Shown: positions 1 through 8,337 of the stretch, in pieces | Position numbering within the stretch: position 1 is the first letter of the stretch | How the letters are laid out: each line of letters opens with the position of its first letter | Assembly (NCBI RefSeq): GCF_050971785.1 | Contig: NZ_JBPCCU010000001.1 | Span: 186,001-250,000 of the forward strand | DNA from: Actinomadura_E scrupuli | Lineage (GTDB): Bacteria; Actinomycetota; Actinomycetes; Streptosporangiales; Streptosporangiaceae | Reading direction: 5' to 3' | DNA length: 64,000 bases | Translations under genes and position numbers: made by a program | The notes under the pieces: generated by a model | Database searches by the model: none | Told to the model about the DNA's origin: nothing | What the model saw: only the letters and a program-made list of their open reading frames with translations

Positions 1-617
1 GTCTTGAGGTCGGTGCCCGCCGGGGCCGCGTCGTACTCCAGCTCGCCCCACTGCTTCGGGCCGAACTGGATGCGCAGCCGCGCCTCGCCGGGCGCGGTCC
101 CGGGGCCGGGCGGGGGCGGCTGCATCCAGTGGGCGGCGCGGCCGTTGACCCGCGGGGCCGTGATCGCCTTGGCGGGCACTCCACCCCGCATGTTGCCCAG
201 GGCCGGCTCCGGTCCGGCCGGGAACAGCTGGAAGTAGAACTGGGTCCCGGTGGCCGCGCCTCCCTTTAGCGCGGCCATGGAGAAGACACCGTTCTCGTAG
301 TTGGTCGTCACCGGCCCGTACCCGTGGGGAAGCCAGCCGAAGGACGCCCTCTGCACGTACGGATTGGGCCGGGCGGTGCTGGAGGACGAGCCCGCGATGT
401 TGTCGCCGGTGGCCTTCTTGCCGCCCGGCAGTACGGCCACCGTGCCGAACACGACGGCGCCGACGGCGATGGCCGTTCCCGCGACGGTGCCCGCACGGCG
501 CCATCGGATGATCCGGCGGCCCTTCGCCCGGGCGGCCTCCACCGAGGCGTTCACCGGGTGCGGCTGGTCGGTGAGCCGGTGCAGCCTGGTCCGCAGGTCG
601 GTCTCTTCCACGCTCAT
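1..617 (-). CDS. Membrane-anchored protein coupled to a SigE-type sigma factor (C-terminus off the window)
   Basis: About 205 N-terminal residues are visible and the reading frame stays open to the left edge, so the end is missing. The protein begins MSVEETDLRTRLHRL. A basic stretch (KGRRIIRWRR) is followed by one hydrophobic segment at about residues 41-62, then an extracytoplasmic Gly/Pro-rich part. The ATG overlaps the TGA of the upstream sigma-factor gene (ATGA), so the two are probably translationally coupled. Small membrane proteins in this position beside SigE-family sigma factors are often anti-sigma-like or signal-sensing partners. That role is inferred from context; no zinc anti-sigma motif is visible. 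Confidence 0.65.
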   Translation of the reverse strand, partial: MSVEETDLRTRLHRLTDQPHPVNASVEAARAKGRRIIRWRRAGTVAGTAIAVGAVVFGTVAVLPGGKKATGDNIAGSSSSTARPNPYVQRASFGWLPHGYGPVTTNYENGVFSMAALKGGAATGTQFYFQLFPAGPEPALGNMRGGVPAKAITAPRVNGRAAHWMQPPPPGPGTAPGEARLRIQFGPKQWGELEYDAAPAGTDLK

Positions 618-1114
618 GACAGGTGTTCCTTCACAGATGACCGCCGCAGGTCGCTTCGGAGGGTCGCGAGGGCGCGCGCGGTCTGGCTTTTGATGGTTCC
701 GGTGGAGCAGTTGAGGACGTCGGCGGTCTGCTCGACCGACAGGTCGCAGTAGAAGCGCAGCACGACGGCGGCGCGCTGGCGTGGTGGCAGGGCGGCCAGC
801 GCGGCACGGAGATCCAGGGTCATGTCCGGGTCGGCCGTGACGGCGGGAGTGTCGGGCAGCTGCCGGAGCGAGGTGACCCGTTTACGCCAGCCGGTGCGCT
901 GCTCGGCGAGGAACACCCGGACCAGGATGGTCCGGGTGTAGCCGTCGAGGTTGTCGACGGCGGCGGCCCGCCGCCAGTTCACGTACAGCCGGGTGATGGC
1001 GACCTGCACGAGGTCGTCGGCCCGTGCCCAGTCCTGGCAGAGGAGGAAGGCGACCTTGTGCAGCCAGGTCAGCCGCGCGGTCACGTAGGCCGTGTACTTC
1101 TCATCAGGTGTCAC
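614..1114 (-). CDS. SigE-family ECF RNA polymerase sigma factor
   Basis: This 166-residue protein is the usual size for the actinobacterial SigE70 group of ECF sigma factors, which direct RNA polymerase to a small regulon. Region 2 covers about residues 10-75, including the core-binding segment around ARADDLVQVAITRLYVNW. Region 4 covers about 105-160, with the helix-turn-helix around LSVEQTADVLNCSTGTIKSQ. The GTG at 1114 was chosen because a GAGAGGA ribosome site lies just upstream. A longer reading from 1303 adds 63 Arg/Pro-rich residues that do not look like sigma factor. It is followed without a gap by a membrane protein gene that may modulate it. The target promoters are unknown. Confidence 0.85.
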   Translation of the reverse strand: MTPDEKYTAYVTARLTWLHKVAFLLCQDWARADDLVQVAITRLYVNWRRAAAVDNLDGYTRTILVRVFLAEQRTGWRKRVTSLRQLPDTPAVTADPDMTLDLRAALAALPPRQRAAVVLRFYCDLSVEQTADVLNCSTGTIKSQTARALATLRSDLRRSSVKEHLS

Positions 1115-1269
1115 ACAGCCGTCCTCTCGTGGGGTTGCTCGACGCCTCTCTAATGCGGCCGGGGCAGGAAAAGGTTGCCTCGGATGAGGATCCACGAGCT
1201 TCCTCGCCCGGACGACCCCAGAGAAAGGACGGCCCCAGAAGGGACGGCCCCAGGCCGGGTACGGCGTCG

Positions 1270-2613
1270 CTAGCCGGTTCGCCGAAGGGGCGGGGGAGTC
1301 CACTCGCCGCTGAGGGCGGACGGCTTCGGCCAGTAGCAGCGAAGGCAGACGTTGAAGGAGCCGGTGGGCGCGGGCAGCCAGTTCGCCTCGGGCCCGGCCT
1401 CGGGCGGGTCGTGCTGGACGAGGATGTCCAGGGATCCGTCCGGGTTGAGCTGCAGCGGGTCGCGGTCGCCCACGGCATAACGCCGGATCGGGTTCGCCAC
1501 GAAGAACTGCTTGTCGTCGTACATCGTCAGTGACCAGAACCCGTTCACCGGTGGCCGCTCGCCCGCGTCGAAGTGCAGCAGGTAGCGGTGCTCTCCGCTG
1601 AGGGGGGCGCCGGTCGCGTCGACGGTGGCACGGGGGTAGAGGGCGTCGGCGTCGAGATTCGCGCCCAGGCCGAGGGCGGCCACCAGGACCCGCTTGGCGT
1701 AGTCGGTGCCGTAGTCGCCCAGGTCGCGGTAGATGGTCCAGCCGTTGACGGAGTCGTCCGCGGCGTCGCCGACGATCCGCCGCAGCGCCGCCCGGCCGCC
1801 TTCGGGGGCCCTGTGGACGGCGTTGATCGACTCAGCGGTGCTGAGCGGGCCGGGCCCTCCGCCGGGGACGATGCCCAGCGTGCCGAAGCGTTCGAGTGCC
1901 GCGGCGTCGCCCGGGTGCGGCGGGTTGGCCACCATGAGCTGGTTGAGCCGGGTGAAGAACGTGATCCCGTCGAGGGCGGCGATCTGGTCGACGGGAGGTG
2001 TCTCCATGGCCGGGGTCGAGGCCATCGAGGCCGGTGGCGTGCCGGGCGGCACGTACTCCGTCGGGTCACCGGTCCAGGCCGACAGCGGCGTCAGGTGCAT
2101 CTGGTCCTGCAGCGCGTGAACCGCCAGGTAGTCCTTGATCCCCGCGATGGTGGTACGGCCGATGATCCACACCAGCGAGGTCGGCGATCTCACCTGCCGT
2201 GATCCCGCGGGGACGGTCCCGGACCATCCCGGGCCGGTGATCGTGAAGTGCCCGCCGGCCTGCCCGGTGGTACGGGATCCGGGGGCGGCGAAGACGTCGG
2301 TCCATCCGCTGAGCATCGGCATCATCCAGTACCGGTCTCCCATGTCGGGGACCGACAGGACGATGGGCTCGGGCCCGACGTCCAGCCAGGCGGAGGAGTA
2401 CAACGTGTCGACGTTGGGTGCCACCACCTTGGTGAACGTCGCGTCGGGCACGGTCCGCAGGTGGTGGAACCGGTTCATCGGCGCCCGCTCGTCATCGGCC
2501 GAGCGGGGGGTGCCGGTCATCACCCGCCGGGTGAGCTCCATCAGCACGAGCGGATAGCCGAACAGCCAGGCGTCGACGGCCACCCGCGAGACCTCGTCTT
2601 CACGCTCGGTCAT
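1270..2613 (-). CDS. DUF1254/DUF1214 domain protein
   Basis: This 447-residue protein has the two-part architecture of the DUF1254-DUF1214 family. The N-terminal domain (about 15-170) includes DAWLFGYPLVLMELTRR and VVAPNVDTLYSSAWLD. The C-terminal domain (about 330-430) includes FWSLTMYDDKQFFVANP and the following RYAVGDRD segment. No signal peptide or membrane segment is visible, so it is probably cytosolic. The biochemical role of the family is not established. The ATG at 2613 has GGGAGG just upstream; an in-frame GTG at 2625 would place that ribosome site inside the coding region. It lies upstream of the sigma-factor gene on the same strand but is separated by about 155 bases. Confidence 0.85.
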   Translation of the reverse strand: MTEREDEVSRVAVDAWLFGYPLVLMELTRRVMTGTPRSADDERAPMNRFHHLRTVPDATFTKVVAPNVDTLYSSAWLDVGPEPIVLSVPDMGDRYWMMPMLSGWTDVFAAPGSRTTGQAGGHFTITGPGWSGTVPAGSRQVRSPTSLVWIIGRTTIAGIKDYLAVHALQDQMHLTPLSAWTGDPTEYVPPGTPPASMASTPAMETPPVDQIAALDGITFFTRLNQLMVANPPHPGDAAALERFGTLGIVPGGGPGPLSTAESINAVHRAPEGGRAALRRIVGDAADDSVNGWTIYRDLGDYGTDYAKRVLVAALGLGANLDADALYPRATVDATGAPLSGEHRYLLHFDAGERPPVNGFWSLTMYDDKQFFVANPIRRYAVGDRDPLQLNPDGSLDILVQHDPPEAGPEANWLPAPTGSFNVCLRCYWPKPSALSGEWTPPPLRRTG

Positions 2614-2884
2614 TACGCCTCCCACCTGTGCCTGATCAGAGTCTCTCCACCCCGGCGGCCGGTTACTGCCCGTTCAAGTAAGAAAACGACCTATTTCCCG
2701 TAATCCCATGAATTGGGTAAATCGGATGGTGTCCGTGTCGCCGGACGCGCGTGCGCCTTTCCGAAAAGTCGGTCCGCGGGGACATATCAGTGGCCTGCCC
2801 TAAGCGTCTGAGAGGTGAGAGCACTTTGGAGGGACGGTGGATACCGCTTTGGGTGCTGCAACAGGCCGGGCGAGGGAGGGCCGC

Positions 2885-3025
2885 GTGAGCGCGTGCTTTG
2901 GCGACGAGGACGAGCTGGAGTGCGAGGAGTGCTCGGACGGCTCGGCGGACGTCTACAAGGACGCCGACGGGGTCGCGTACGCACTGTGTGCGAGCTGTGC
3001 GGCCGCCAAGAGCGGTGAGACGTGA
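2885..3025 (+). CDS. Small cysteine-rich protein, possible zinc ribbon
   Basis: This is a 46-residue protein (62 if the GTG at 2837 is used). It is acidic and carries one CEEC and one CASC pair separated by about 20 residues, plus an early single cysteine, a spacing compatible with a small zinc ribbon. The GTG at 2885 has GAGGGAGGG five bases upstream. The GTG at 2837 also has a GGAGG, but closer. It lies 46 bases before the PP2C-like gene on the same strand, so the two may be cotranscribed. I do not recognise the family. The coding call rests on the paired cysteines and ribosome site only. Confidence 0.5.
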   Translation: MSACFGDEDELECEECSDGSADVYKDADGVAYALCASCAAAKSGET

Positions 3026-3071
3026 TCCAGACGCGGGGCGGCCGAGGTCGTGAGGTGCCCGAGCGGCCAGG

Positions 3072-4007
3072 ATGGTGTCCGTGCAGATCACTTTTGCGAC
3101 CGAAGCCACCCCCGGCCGGGTGAACGAGGACTTCGTGGCGGCGGGTGCGGACTGGGCGCTGGTGCTCGACGGGGCCACGCCTCGGGCCGATGTGGACGGC
3201 GGGTGCGCCCACGGGCCCGCCTGGCTGGTCCGGCGGCTCGGCGGCCGGCTGGCCCAGCTCCTCGCGGAGGAGACCGGGGAGCCGTTGCGGGACGTCCTCG
3301 CGGAGGCGATCGCGACGACGGCCGGGCGGCACTCGGGCACCTGCGACCTGGGCAACCCGGACAGCCCCTCGGCGGCGGTCGCCATGCTGCGTACGACCGG
3401 TGCGACGCTGGAGTGGCTGGTGCTGGCCGATTCGGCGGTGGTGCTCGATCTTGACGGCACGGTACGAGCCATGGTGGACGACCGGGTCGCGCACCTGCCC
3501 GGTTACACGGTCGAGGACGTACGGGCGGCCCGTAACAGCCCGGGCGGCTTCTGGGTGGCGAGCACCAGGCCCGAGGCGGCCTACGAGGCGATGACCGGCT
3601 CGGCCGAGACGGCTCGGGTGCGACGGGCGGCTCTGTTCAGCGACGGAGCCGCCCGTCTGGTCGAACGCTTCGGGGTCACCGACTGGAGGGGACTGCTCGA
3701 CCTGCTCGACCGGCTGGGACCCGTACGGCTGATCGAGCGGACGCGTACGGCCGAGCGCGCCGAGACCGACGGCGAGCGGGCGGCCCGCCGGGGCAAGAGG
3801 CACGACGACGCGACCGTGGTGGCGGTGTCACCGGATGCCGCCGCCGGTCAGGGAACGCACGGCCAGCGCCGTGAAGCGAGCGGGGTCGCTCTTCTCCCGG
3901 CTGAGCAGGGTGCCGAGGACGGCGCACAGGAACCCGAACGGGATGGAGATCAGGCCGGGGTTCTCCAGCGGGAAGACATGGAAGTCGACGCCGGCCGGGA
4001 ACAGTGA
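3072..4007 (+). CDS. PP2C-like protein phosphatase
   Basis: This is a PP2C (PPM) Ser/Thr phosphatase-like protein. The metal-site motifs are present in order: RVNED near the N-terminus, LDGAT, LVLADS, LFSDGAARL and the final HDDATVVAV. No membrane segment is seen, so it is probably cytosolic. The recognisable domain ends near 3837, but the frame stays open for about 55 more codons of hydrophilic sequence. That tail is antisense to the 3' end of the convergent symporter gene and is probably not conserved. ATG 3072, GTG 3075 and GTG 3081 are all possible starts; none has a strong ribosome site. The substrate is unknown. Confidence 0.8.
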   Translation: MVSVQITFATEATPGRVNEDFVAAGADWALVLDGATPRADVDGGCAHGPAWLVRRLGGRLAQLLAEETGEPLRDVLAEAIATTAGRHSGTCDLGNPDSPSAAVAMLRTTGATLEWLVLADSAVVLDLDGTVRAMVDDRVAHLPGYTVEDVRAARNSPGGFWVASTRPEAAYEAMTGSAETARVRRAALFSDGAARLVERFGVTDWRGLLDLLDRLGPVRLIERTRTAERAETDGERAARRGKRHDDATVVAVSPDAAAGQGTHGQRREASGVALLPAEQGAEDGAQEPERDGDQAGVLQREDMEVDAGREQ

Positions 4008-5528
4008 GAGGTTCTGCCCGGTGACCGGATCGACCTTGCCGGAGACCACGGGCGAGAGGATCACCAGGATCAGTGAGCTCAGCAGCCCGCCGTAGATGCC
4101 CGCGACCGTGCCCACGGCGTTGAACCGCCGCCAGAAGAGCGAGAACACGATGGCGGGCAGGTTGGCCGAGGCCGCCATGGCGAAGGCCAGCGCCACCAGG
4201 AAGGCCACGTTGAGGTTCTTGGCGAAGACCGCCAGCAGGATGGCCAGCGAGCCGATCAGGAACGCCGCGAACCGGGCCACGCTCACCTCCTGCGACTCAC
4301 GCGGGCGCCCCAGCATGAGCACGTGCCCGAAGTAGTCATGGGCGATCGACGTCGACGAGGCCATCACGAGCCCCGCCACGACGGCGAGGATGGTCGCGAA
4401 GGCCACCGAGGCGACGAACGCCAGCATGATCTCGCCGCCGATCCGGCCCGCGAGCTCCTCGCCGAGAGCCCGGGCGAGCTGCGGCGCGGCGGTGTTGCCG
4501 GAGGGGTCCTGGGCGAGGATGTTGCTCCGCCCGACCAGCGCGGTCGCGCCGAAGCCGAGCGCCAGGGTCATCAGGTAGAAGGCGCCGACCAGGCCGATCG
4601 CCCAGTTGACCGAGGTGCGGGCGGCGCGGCCGTCGGGGACGGTGAAGAACCGGGTGACGACGTGCGGGAGCCCGGCGGTGCCCAGCACGAGGGCGAGCGC
4701 CAGGCTGATGAAGTCGAGCTTGTTGAGCAGGGTCGCACCGGGGTCGCCCGGCACCTCCTTGCCGTATTTCAGGCCGGGCTGGAGGAACTCGCGGCCTTTA
4801 CCGCTGGCGTCGGCGGCCGTTCCCAGCATCGAGCTGATGTCGAAACCGAAATGACGCAGCACGAGCACGGTCATCAGCGTGGCGCCGAACATCAGCAGCG
4901 CGGCTTTGACGATCTGTACCCAGGTGGTGCCTTTCATGCCGCCGAACATGACATAGCAGATCATCAGAATTCCGACGATGATGATTGCTATGACCTCGGC
5001 GGCGCCCGCCGGAATGCCGAGAAACGCCTGTCCCGGCTTGATGCCGAGCAGCAGTGAGATCAGCGCACCGGCTCCCACCATTTGCGCGAGCAGATAGAAG
5101 ACCGAGACGGTGACCGTGGATATCGCCGCGGCGGTCCGTACCGGGGGCTGTTTCGGGGCCCGGTAGGCGAGCACGTCGGCCATGGTGAAACGGCCGGTGT
5201 TGCGCATCAACTCGACGATCAGAAGTGCGGGGATCCAGGCGACGAGGAAGCCGATCGAATAAAGGAATCCGTCGTAGCCGGAGAGTGCGATGATGCCCGC
5301 GATGCCGAGGAAGGAGGCGGCCGACATGTAGTCACCGGCCAGCGCGAATCCGTTCTGCACGCCCGAGAAGGTCCGGCCGCCGGCGTAGAAGTCGTCCGCG
5401 CCCTTGGTGTTGCGCCGGGCCCACACGGTGATGCCCAGCGTGATGCAGACGAGTACGGCGAACAGCGAGAACGTCAGGATCTGGCCGCTGCCGAAGGTCT
5501 CCGTCCCGGTGGCGGTGGCGGTCACCAT
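3828..5528 (-). CDS. Sodium/solute symporter, acetate-type (ActP-like)
   Basis: This 566-residue member of the sodium:solute symporter (SSS) family has about 13 hydrophobic helices. The family hallmark near the N-terminus, RRNTKGADDFYAGGRTFSG and NGFALAGDYMSAASFLG, is clear, and a later NLPAIVFSLFWRRFN segment matches cation/acetate symporters. It probably carries acetate or a similar short carboxylate into the cell with Na+. The start overlaps the upstream DUF485 gene (ATGGTGA), the same pairing as yjcH-actP of enteric bacteria, and this supports the acetate assignment. Its C-terminal 60 codons overlap the convergent PP2C gene. Substrate specificity cannot be read from sequence alone. Confidence 0.88.
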   Translation of the reverse strand: MVTATATGTETFGSGQILTFSLFAVLVCITLGITVWARRNTKGADDFYAGGRTFSGVQNGFALAGDYMSAASFLGIAGIIALSGYDGFLYSIGFLVAWIPALLIVELMRNTGRFTMADVLAYRAPKQPPVRTAAAISTVTVSVFYLLAQMVGAGALISLLLGIKPGQAFLGIPAGAAEVIAIIIVGILMICYVMFGGMKGTTWVQIVKAALLMFGATLMTVLVLRHFGFDISSMLGTAADASGKGREFLQPGLKYGKEVPGDPGATLLNKLDFISLALALVLGTAGLPHVVTRFFTVPDGRAARTSVNWAIGLVGAFYLMTLALGFGATALVGRSNILAQDPSGNTAAPQLARALGEELAGRIGGEIMLAFVASVAFATILAVVAGLVMASSTSIAHDYFGHVLMLGRPRESQEVSVARFAAFLIGSLAILLAVFAKNLNVAFLVALAFAMAASANLPAIVFSLFWRRFNAVGTVAGIYGGLLSSLILVILSPVVSGKVDPVTGQNLSLFPAGVDFHVFPLENPGLISIPFGFLCAVLGTLLSREKSDPARFTALAVRSLTGGGIR

Positions 5529-5899
5529 CTCGCGTTCCCGGGCTCGGGGCGTGCCTGCGGTTTGCCGAGCTCGGGGCGCTGCCCGGTCCGCAGGGACCGG
5601 GGGGCGCCGATCGCGGCGTCGATCTCATCCCGGATGCGGTCCGCGAGGGGATCGAGCGAGATCCGGGCGTAGCGCGCGTAGAACCAGGCGAAGGCGAAGG
5701 TCGAGGCGAACTCCAGGACGCCGAAGACCAGGCCGACGTTGATATTGCCGACCAGCCGGTGGTCCATGATGTCCCGACCAAATGCCGACATGGCCACATA
5801 AAGGGAGTACCAGGCGAAGAAGACCGCCAAGATGGCGAGTGAGAAGTACACGAACCGCTTGTGGAGCCTACCGAATCTCCGATCTCTCCCTAATGCCAC
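5522..5899 (-). CDS. DUF485 membrane protein, symporter partner
   Basis: This 125-residue protein has two hydrophobic segments, about residues 19-40 (FVYFSLAILAVFFAWYSLYV) and 56-78 around LVGNINVGLVFG, typical of DUF485/YjcH. Members are nearly always encoded directly before ActP-type symporters and are thought to assist them; the mechanism is not known. Here the stop overlaps the symporter start. The start is uncertain: the GTG at 5899 fits family length but has no ribosome site, so the message may be leaderless. The longer open frame upstream to 6151 does not resemble the family. Confidence 0.78.
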   Translation of the reverse strand: MALGRDRRFGRLHKRFVYFSLAILAVFFAWYSLYVAMSAFGRDIMDHRLVGNINVGLVFGVLEFASTFAFAWFYARYARISLDPLADRIRDEIDAAIGAPRSLRTGQRPELGKPQARPEPGNARW

Positions 5900-6203
5900 A
5901 TAGTGGACATGGTGGAGATCATTGGTGCGGCGATATGACGAAGCTTCGCCAGCCAACGCACTGCCCTTCTGTCGACTGCATTTCCTTTCCCACCAGACAT
6001 GAGAGCAGATGGTGATGGCGTGTATCGGCCACTTCCCGTGAATCCTCGTGTTCGGCGGGTGATGATCTTGCGTTCGCGCGGGTTCCCGCATGCCCGGGCC
6101 CATGCCCGCCGCATACCGGATGATCACGGAGGTCGCCGTTAACTCCGGCATTCAACTCGAATAGGATTCGGTTCACCTCAGCCGCCCCAGGGAGGGATAA
6201 CGG
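5900..6203. other. Divergent intergenic region
   Basis: About 300 bases separate the divergent DUF485 and acyl-CoA dehydrogenase genes. I see no gene here; the open frames are short and have no ribosome site. It must hold both promoters. A good one for the rightward gene is listed separately; nothing convincing was seen for the leftward operon. Confidence 0.6.
6139..6167 (+). promoter_or_regulatory. Putative promoter of the acyl-CoA dehydrogenase gene
   Basis: TTAACT (6139-6144) and TAGGAT (6162-6167) are separated by 17 bases. The predicted transcript start is about 30 bases before the ATG at 6204, leaving room for the GGGAGGGAT ribosome site. The boxes match the housekeeping consensus imperfectly. 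Confidence 0.5.
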
Positions 6204-7331
6204 ATGGACGCTCAGGACTTCTCGGACGTGCTCGCCGCGGTACGGACCTTCGTGCGGGAGCAGGTGATCCCGCGGGAGGAGGAGATCGAGGAGAAGGACG
6301 AGATCCCCGCCGACCTGAGGCAGGTCTCCCGGGACATGGGGCTGTTCGGCTACGCGCTGCCCGAGGAGTACGGCGGCCTGGGGCTCAACCTGAGTGAGGA
6401 GGTCAGGCTGGCCTTCGAGCTCGGCTACGCCAGCCCCGCCTTCCGCTCGATGTTCGGCACCAGCAACGGCATCGCCGGTCAGGTGATCGTCAACTCGGGT
6501 TCCGCCGAGCAGAAGGAGCACTGGCTGCCGAAGCTGGCCGGCGGCGAGGTCGTGGGCGCCTTCGCGCTCACCGAGGCCGAGGCCGGCTCGGACCCCAGCA
6601 CGCTCAGCACCACCGCCACCCGGGACGGCGAGCACTACGTCCTCGACGGCGCGAAGCGGTTCATCACCAACGCCCCCGAGGCCGACGTCTTCATGGTGTT
6701 CGCGCGGACCGGCGGCCCCGGCGGCCGGGGCGTCTCCACCTTCCTCGTCGAGCGCGATACGCCCGGGCTCAGCGTGGGGCCCGCGGACCAGAAGATGGGC
6801 CAGCGCGGAGCGCACACCGCGGAGGTCTTCTTCGACGGCGTACGGGTCGGCGCGGACGCCATGGTCGGCGCCGAGGGCACCGGCTTCCGCACCGCCATGG
6901 CCTCGCTCGCGCACGGCCGGCTGAGCATCTCCGCGGTCTGCGTGGGCCTCGCCCAGCGGATCCTGGACGAGACCGTGGCGTGGGCCAGGGAGCGGAGCCA
7001 GGGCGGCCACAAGATCGGCGAGTACCAGCTGATCCAGGGCCTCATCGCGGACTCCCAGACCGAGCTGTACGCCGGCCGCGCCATGGTGCTGGAGGCCGCG
7101 CGGGCCTACGACGCCGGTGAGGACACCAAGCTCGGGCCCTCCTGCGCCAAGTACTTCTGCTCGGAGATGGTCGGCAGGGTCGCCGACCGGGCGGTGCAGA
7201 TCTTCGGCGGTATGGGCTACATGCGCGGGGTGGCGGTGGAGCGCTTCTACCGGGACGTGCGGCTCTTCCGGATCTACGAGGGCACCAGCCAGATCCAGCA
7301 GGTCGTGATCGCCAAACGGCTGCTCGGCTGA
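6204..7331 (+). CDS. Acyl-CoA dehydrogenase
   Basis: This 375-residue flavoenzyme introduces the alpha-beta double bond of acyl-CoA thioesters in fatty-acid or amino-acid breakdown. The N-terminal helical domain includes LPEEYGGLGLN. The middle domain has ALTEAEAGSDPSTLSTTA and the FITNAPEADVFMVFA segment. The C-terminal domain contains QIFGGMGYMRG and RIYEGTSQIQQ; the Glu of YEGTS is the usual catalytic base of short/medium-chain members. The ATG has GGGAGGGAT upstream. It is monocistronic: the next feature is a tRNA 158 bases away. Chain-length specificity is not predictable. It might work with the acetate-type symporter in carbon use, but that is only a neighbourhood inference. Confidence 0.92.
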   Translation: MDAQDFSDVLAAVRTFVREQVIPREEEIEEKDEIPADLRQVSRDMGLFGYALPEEYGGLGLNLSEEVRLAFELGYASPAFRSMFGTSNGIAGQVIVNSGSAEQKEHWLPKLAGGEVVGAFALTEAEAGSDPSTLSTTATRDGEHYVLDGAKRFITNAPEADVFMVFARTGGPGGRGVSTFLVERDTPGLSVGPADQKMGQRGAHTAEVFFDGVRVGADAMVGAEGTGFRTAMASLAHGRLSISAVCVGLAQRILDETVAWARERSQGGHKIGEYQLIQGLIADSQTELYAGRAMVLEAARAYDAGEDTKLGPSCAKYFCSEMVGRVADRAVQIFGGMGYMRGVAVERFYRDVRLFRIYEGTSQIQQVVIAKRLLG

Positions 7332-7489
7332 CCCGGCCGTACGGTCCCCGGGCCCGCGTCCGCGGCCCCGCCCGGCCGGTTGCGCGGGGCCGCCGGTACG
7401 GCCATTCGCCTGCGCCCACGTGCGGGGAATCTGATTTCACATCCGCAGTCCGGGCCGTGTATGGTTACCACCGCGCCCACGGGTGCGAG

Positions 7490-7562
7490 GCCCCTTTAGC
7501 TCAGTCGGCAGAGCGTCTCCATGGTAAGGAGAAGGTCTACGGTTCGATTCCGTAAAGGGGCT
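7490..7562 (+). tRNA. tRNA-Thr (anticodon GGT)
   Basis: A complete cloverleaf folds: acceptor GCCCCTT with AAGGGGC, D stem GCTC/GAGC, anticodon stem TCTCC/GGAGA with loop ATGGTAA (anticodon GGT at 7523-7525), and T stem TACGG/CCGTA with loop TTCGATT. The discriminator is T at 7562 and CCA is not encoded. GGT reads ACC, the main threonine codon in this GC-rich genome. A possible -10 (TATGGT, 7460-7465) lies upstream. Confidence 0.95.
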
Positions 7563-7679
7563 CAAGGAAACCCGAGACCCGGTCCACTGTGCCAGCCGAT
7601 GACCGTGGGCCGGGCACTCTTGTTTCCGGGGCGGTGCGGCGGTCGGGTATTCTGCAAACCGGTGCGCATCGGCCATCAC

Positions 7680-7753
7680 GGCGGGGTAGCTCAGTCAGGC
7701 AGAGCAAGCGGCTCATAATCGCTGTGTCGCCGGTTCAAGTCCGGCCCTCGCTA
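7680..7753 (+). tRNA. tRNA-Met (CAT), elongator
   Basis: The cloverleaf is complete. The acceptor is GGCGGGG with CCTCGCT and includes G-T pairs. The D stem is GCTC/GAGC. The anticodon stem is AGCGG/TCGCT around loop CTCATAA (CAT at 7714-7716). The T stem is GCCGG/CCGGC with loop TTCAAGT. The paired first base and the absence of the three G-C pairs of initiator tRNA in the anticodon stem argue for the elongator form. CAT tRNAs modified to read AUA cannot be fully excluded. A possible -10 (TATTCT, 7648-7653) lies upstream. Confidence 0.93.
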
Positions 7754-7874
7754 CTACCTTGTCCTCCCGTTCCCCTCGCGGGACGGGACGGCAGGGCGCG
7801 CACCGGCGACCGTCCCAGGACGGCCGTGGAACGCACCGCATGTCCATGTCCCTAGCTCAGAAAGGCACTCCATC

Positions 7875-8039
7875 GTGGCTGCCACCGACGTACGGCCCAA
7901 GATCACGCTGGCCTGCCAGGAGTGCAAGCACCGCAACTACATCACGCGGAAGAACCGGCGGAACGACCCTGACCGCCTGGAGCTCAAGAAGTACTGCCCG
8001 AACTGCAGGACTCACCGAGCCCACCGCGAGACTCGCTAG
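7875..8039 (+). CDS. rpmG: 50S ribosomal protein L33
   Basis: This 54-residue L33 starts at GTG 7875 with AGAAAGG upstream (VAATDVRPKITLACQECK). It keeps both zinc pairs, CQEC and CPNC, so it is the zinc-binding form. L33 lies near the E site of the large subunit. The gene follows two tRNA genes and precedes the HadAB-type pair; M. tuberculosis has the same order with rpmG2-hadABC before tRNA-Trp and secE. The last third of the gene is echoed as a degenerate copy just after its stop (listed separately). Confidence 0.95.
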   Translation: MAATDVRPKITLACQECKHRNYITRKNRRNDPDRLELKKYCPNCRTHRAHRETR

Positions 8040-8092
8040 GCGCTGGAAGTACTGCCGCCGCGTTCCCCCAGGCGGCAGGACTCACCGAGCCC
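7988..8092 (+). repeat. Degenerate tandem copy of the rpmG 3' end
   Basis: GAAGTACTGCC occurs at 7988-7998 inside rpmG and again at 8046-8056 after the stop. GCAGGACTCACCGAGCCC occurs at 8005-8022 and again at 8075-8092. The second copy is therefore the rpmG tail with about 12 extra bases between the two blocks. The insert, with its flanks, forms a hairpin: CTGCCGCC (8052-8059) pairs with GGCGGCAG (8071-8078). Confidence 0.75.
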
Positions 8093-8337
8093 CTGTGCGG
8101 CCCGCTGAGCGTGGGCCCGCCGTGGGACTCCGCTGGTAGTCCGCGGGCGTGACAGTCCGCGAGACTCGCGTATCGCTTGCCCTCATCGTTCGGCCCGTCC
8201 CCGCCAGACCCGGCGAGGGCGGGCTGAACGTCGTTCTGTTAACGTCACGGACGACGGCGGGATGAGCGGGTGCGGGCGCTCGACCGGCCGATCCCCACCC
8301 CGTAAGGCATCCCCGGAAACGCAGAGGGACGGATTGC

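Noticed and set aside
7521..7718. Open frame overlapping both tRNA genes
   Set aside because: It is made of tRNA sequence read as protein.
8052..8078. CTGCCGCC/GGCGGCAG hairpin as rpmG terminator
   Set aside because: No T-tract and it lies within the duplicated segment; kept only as part of that repeat.
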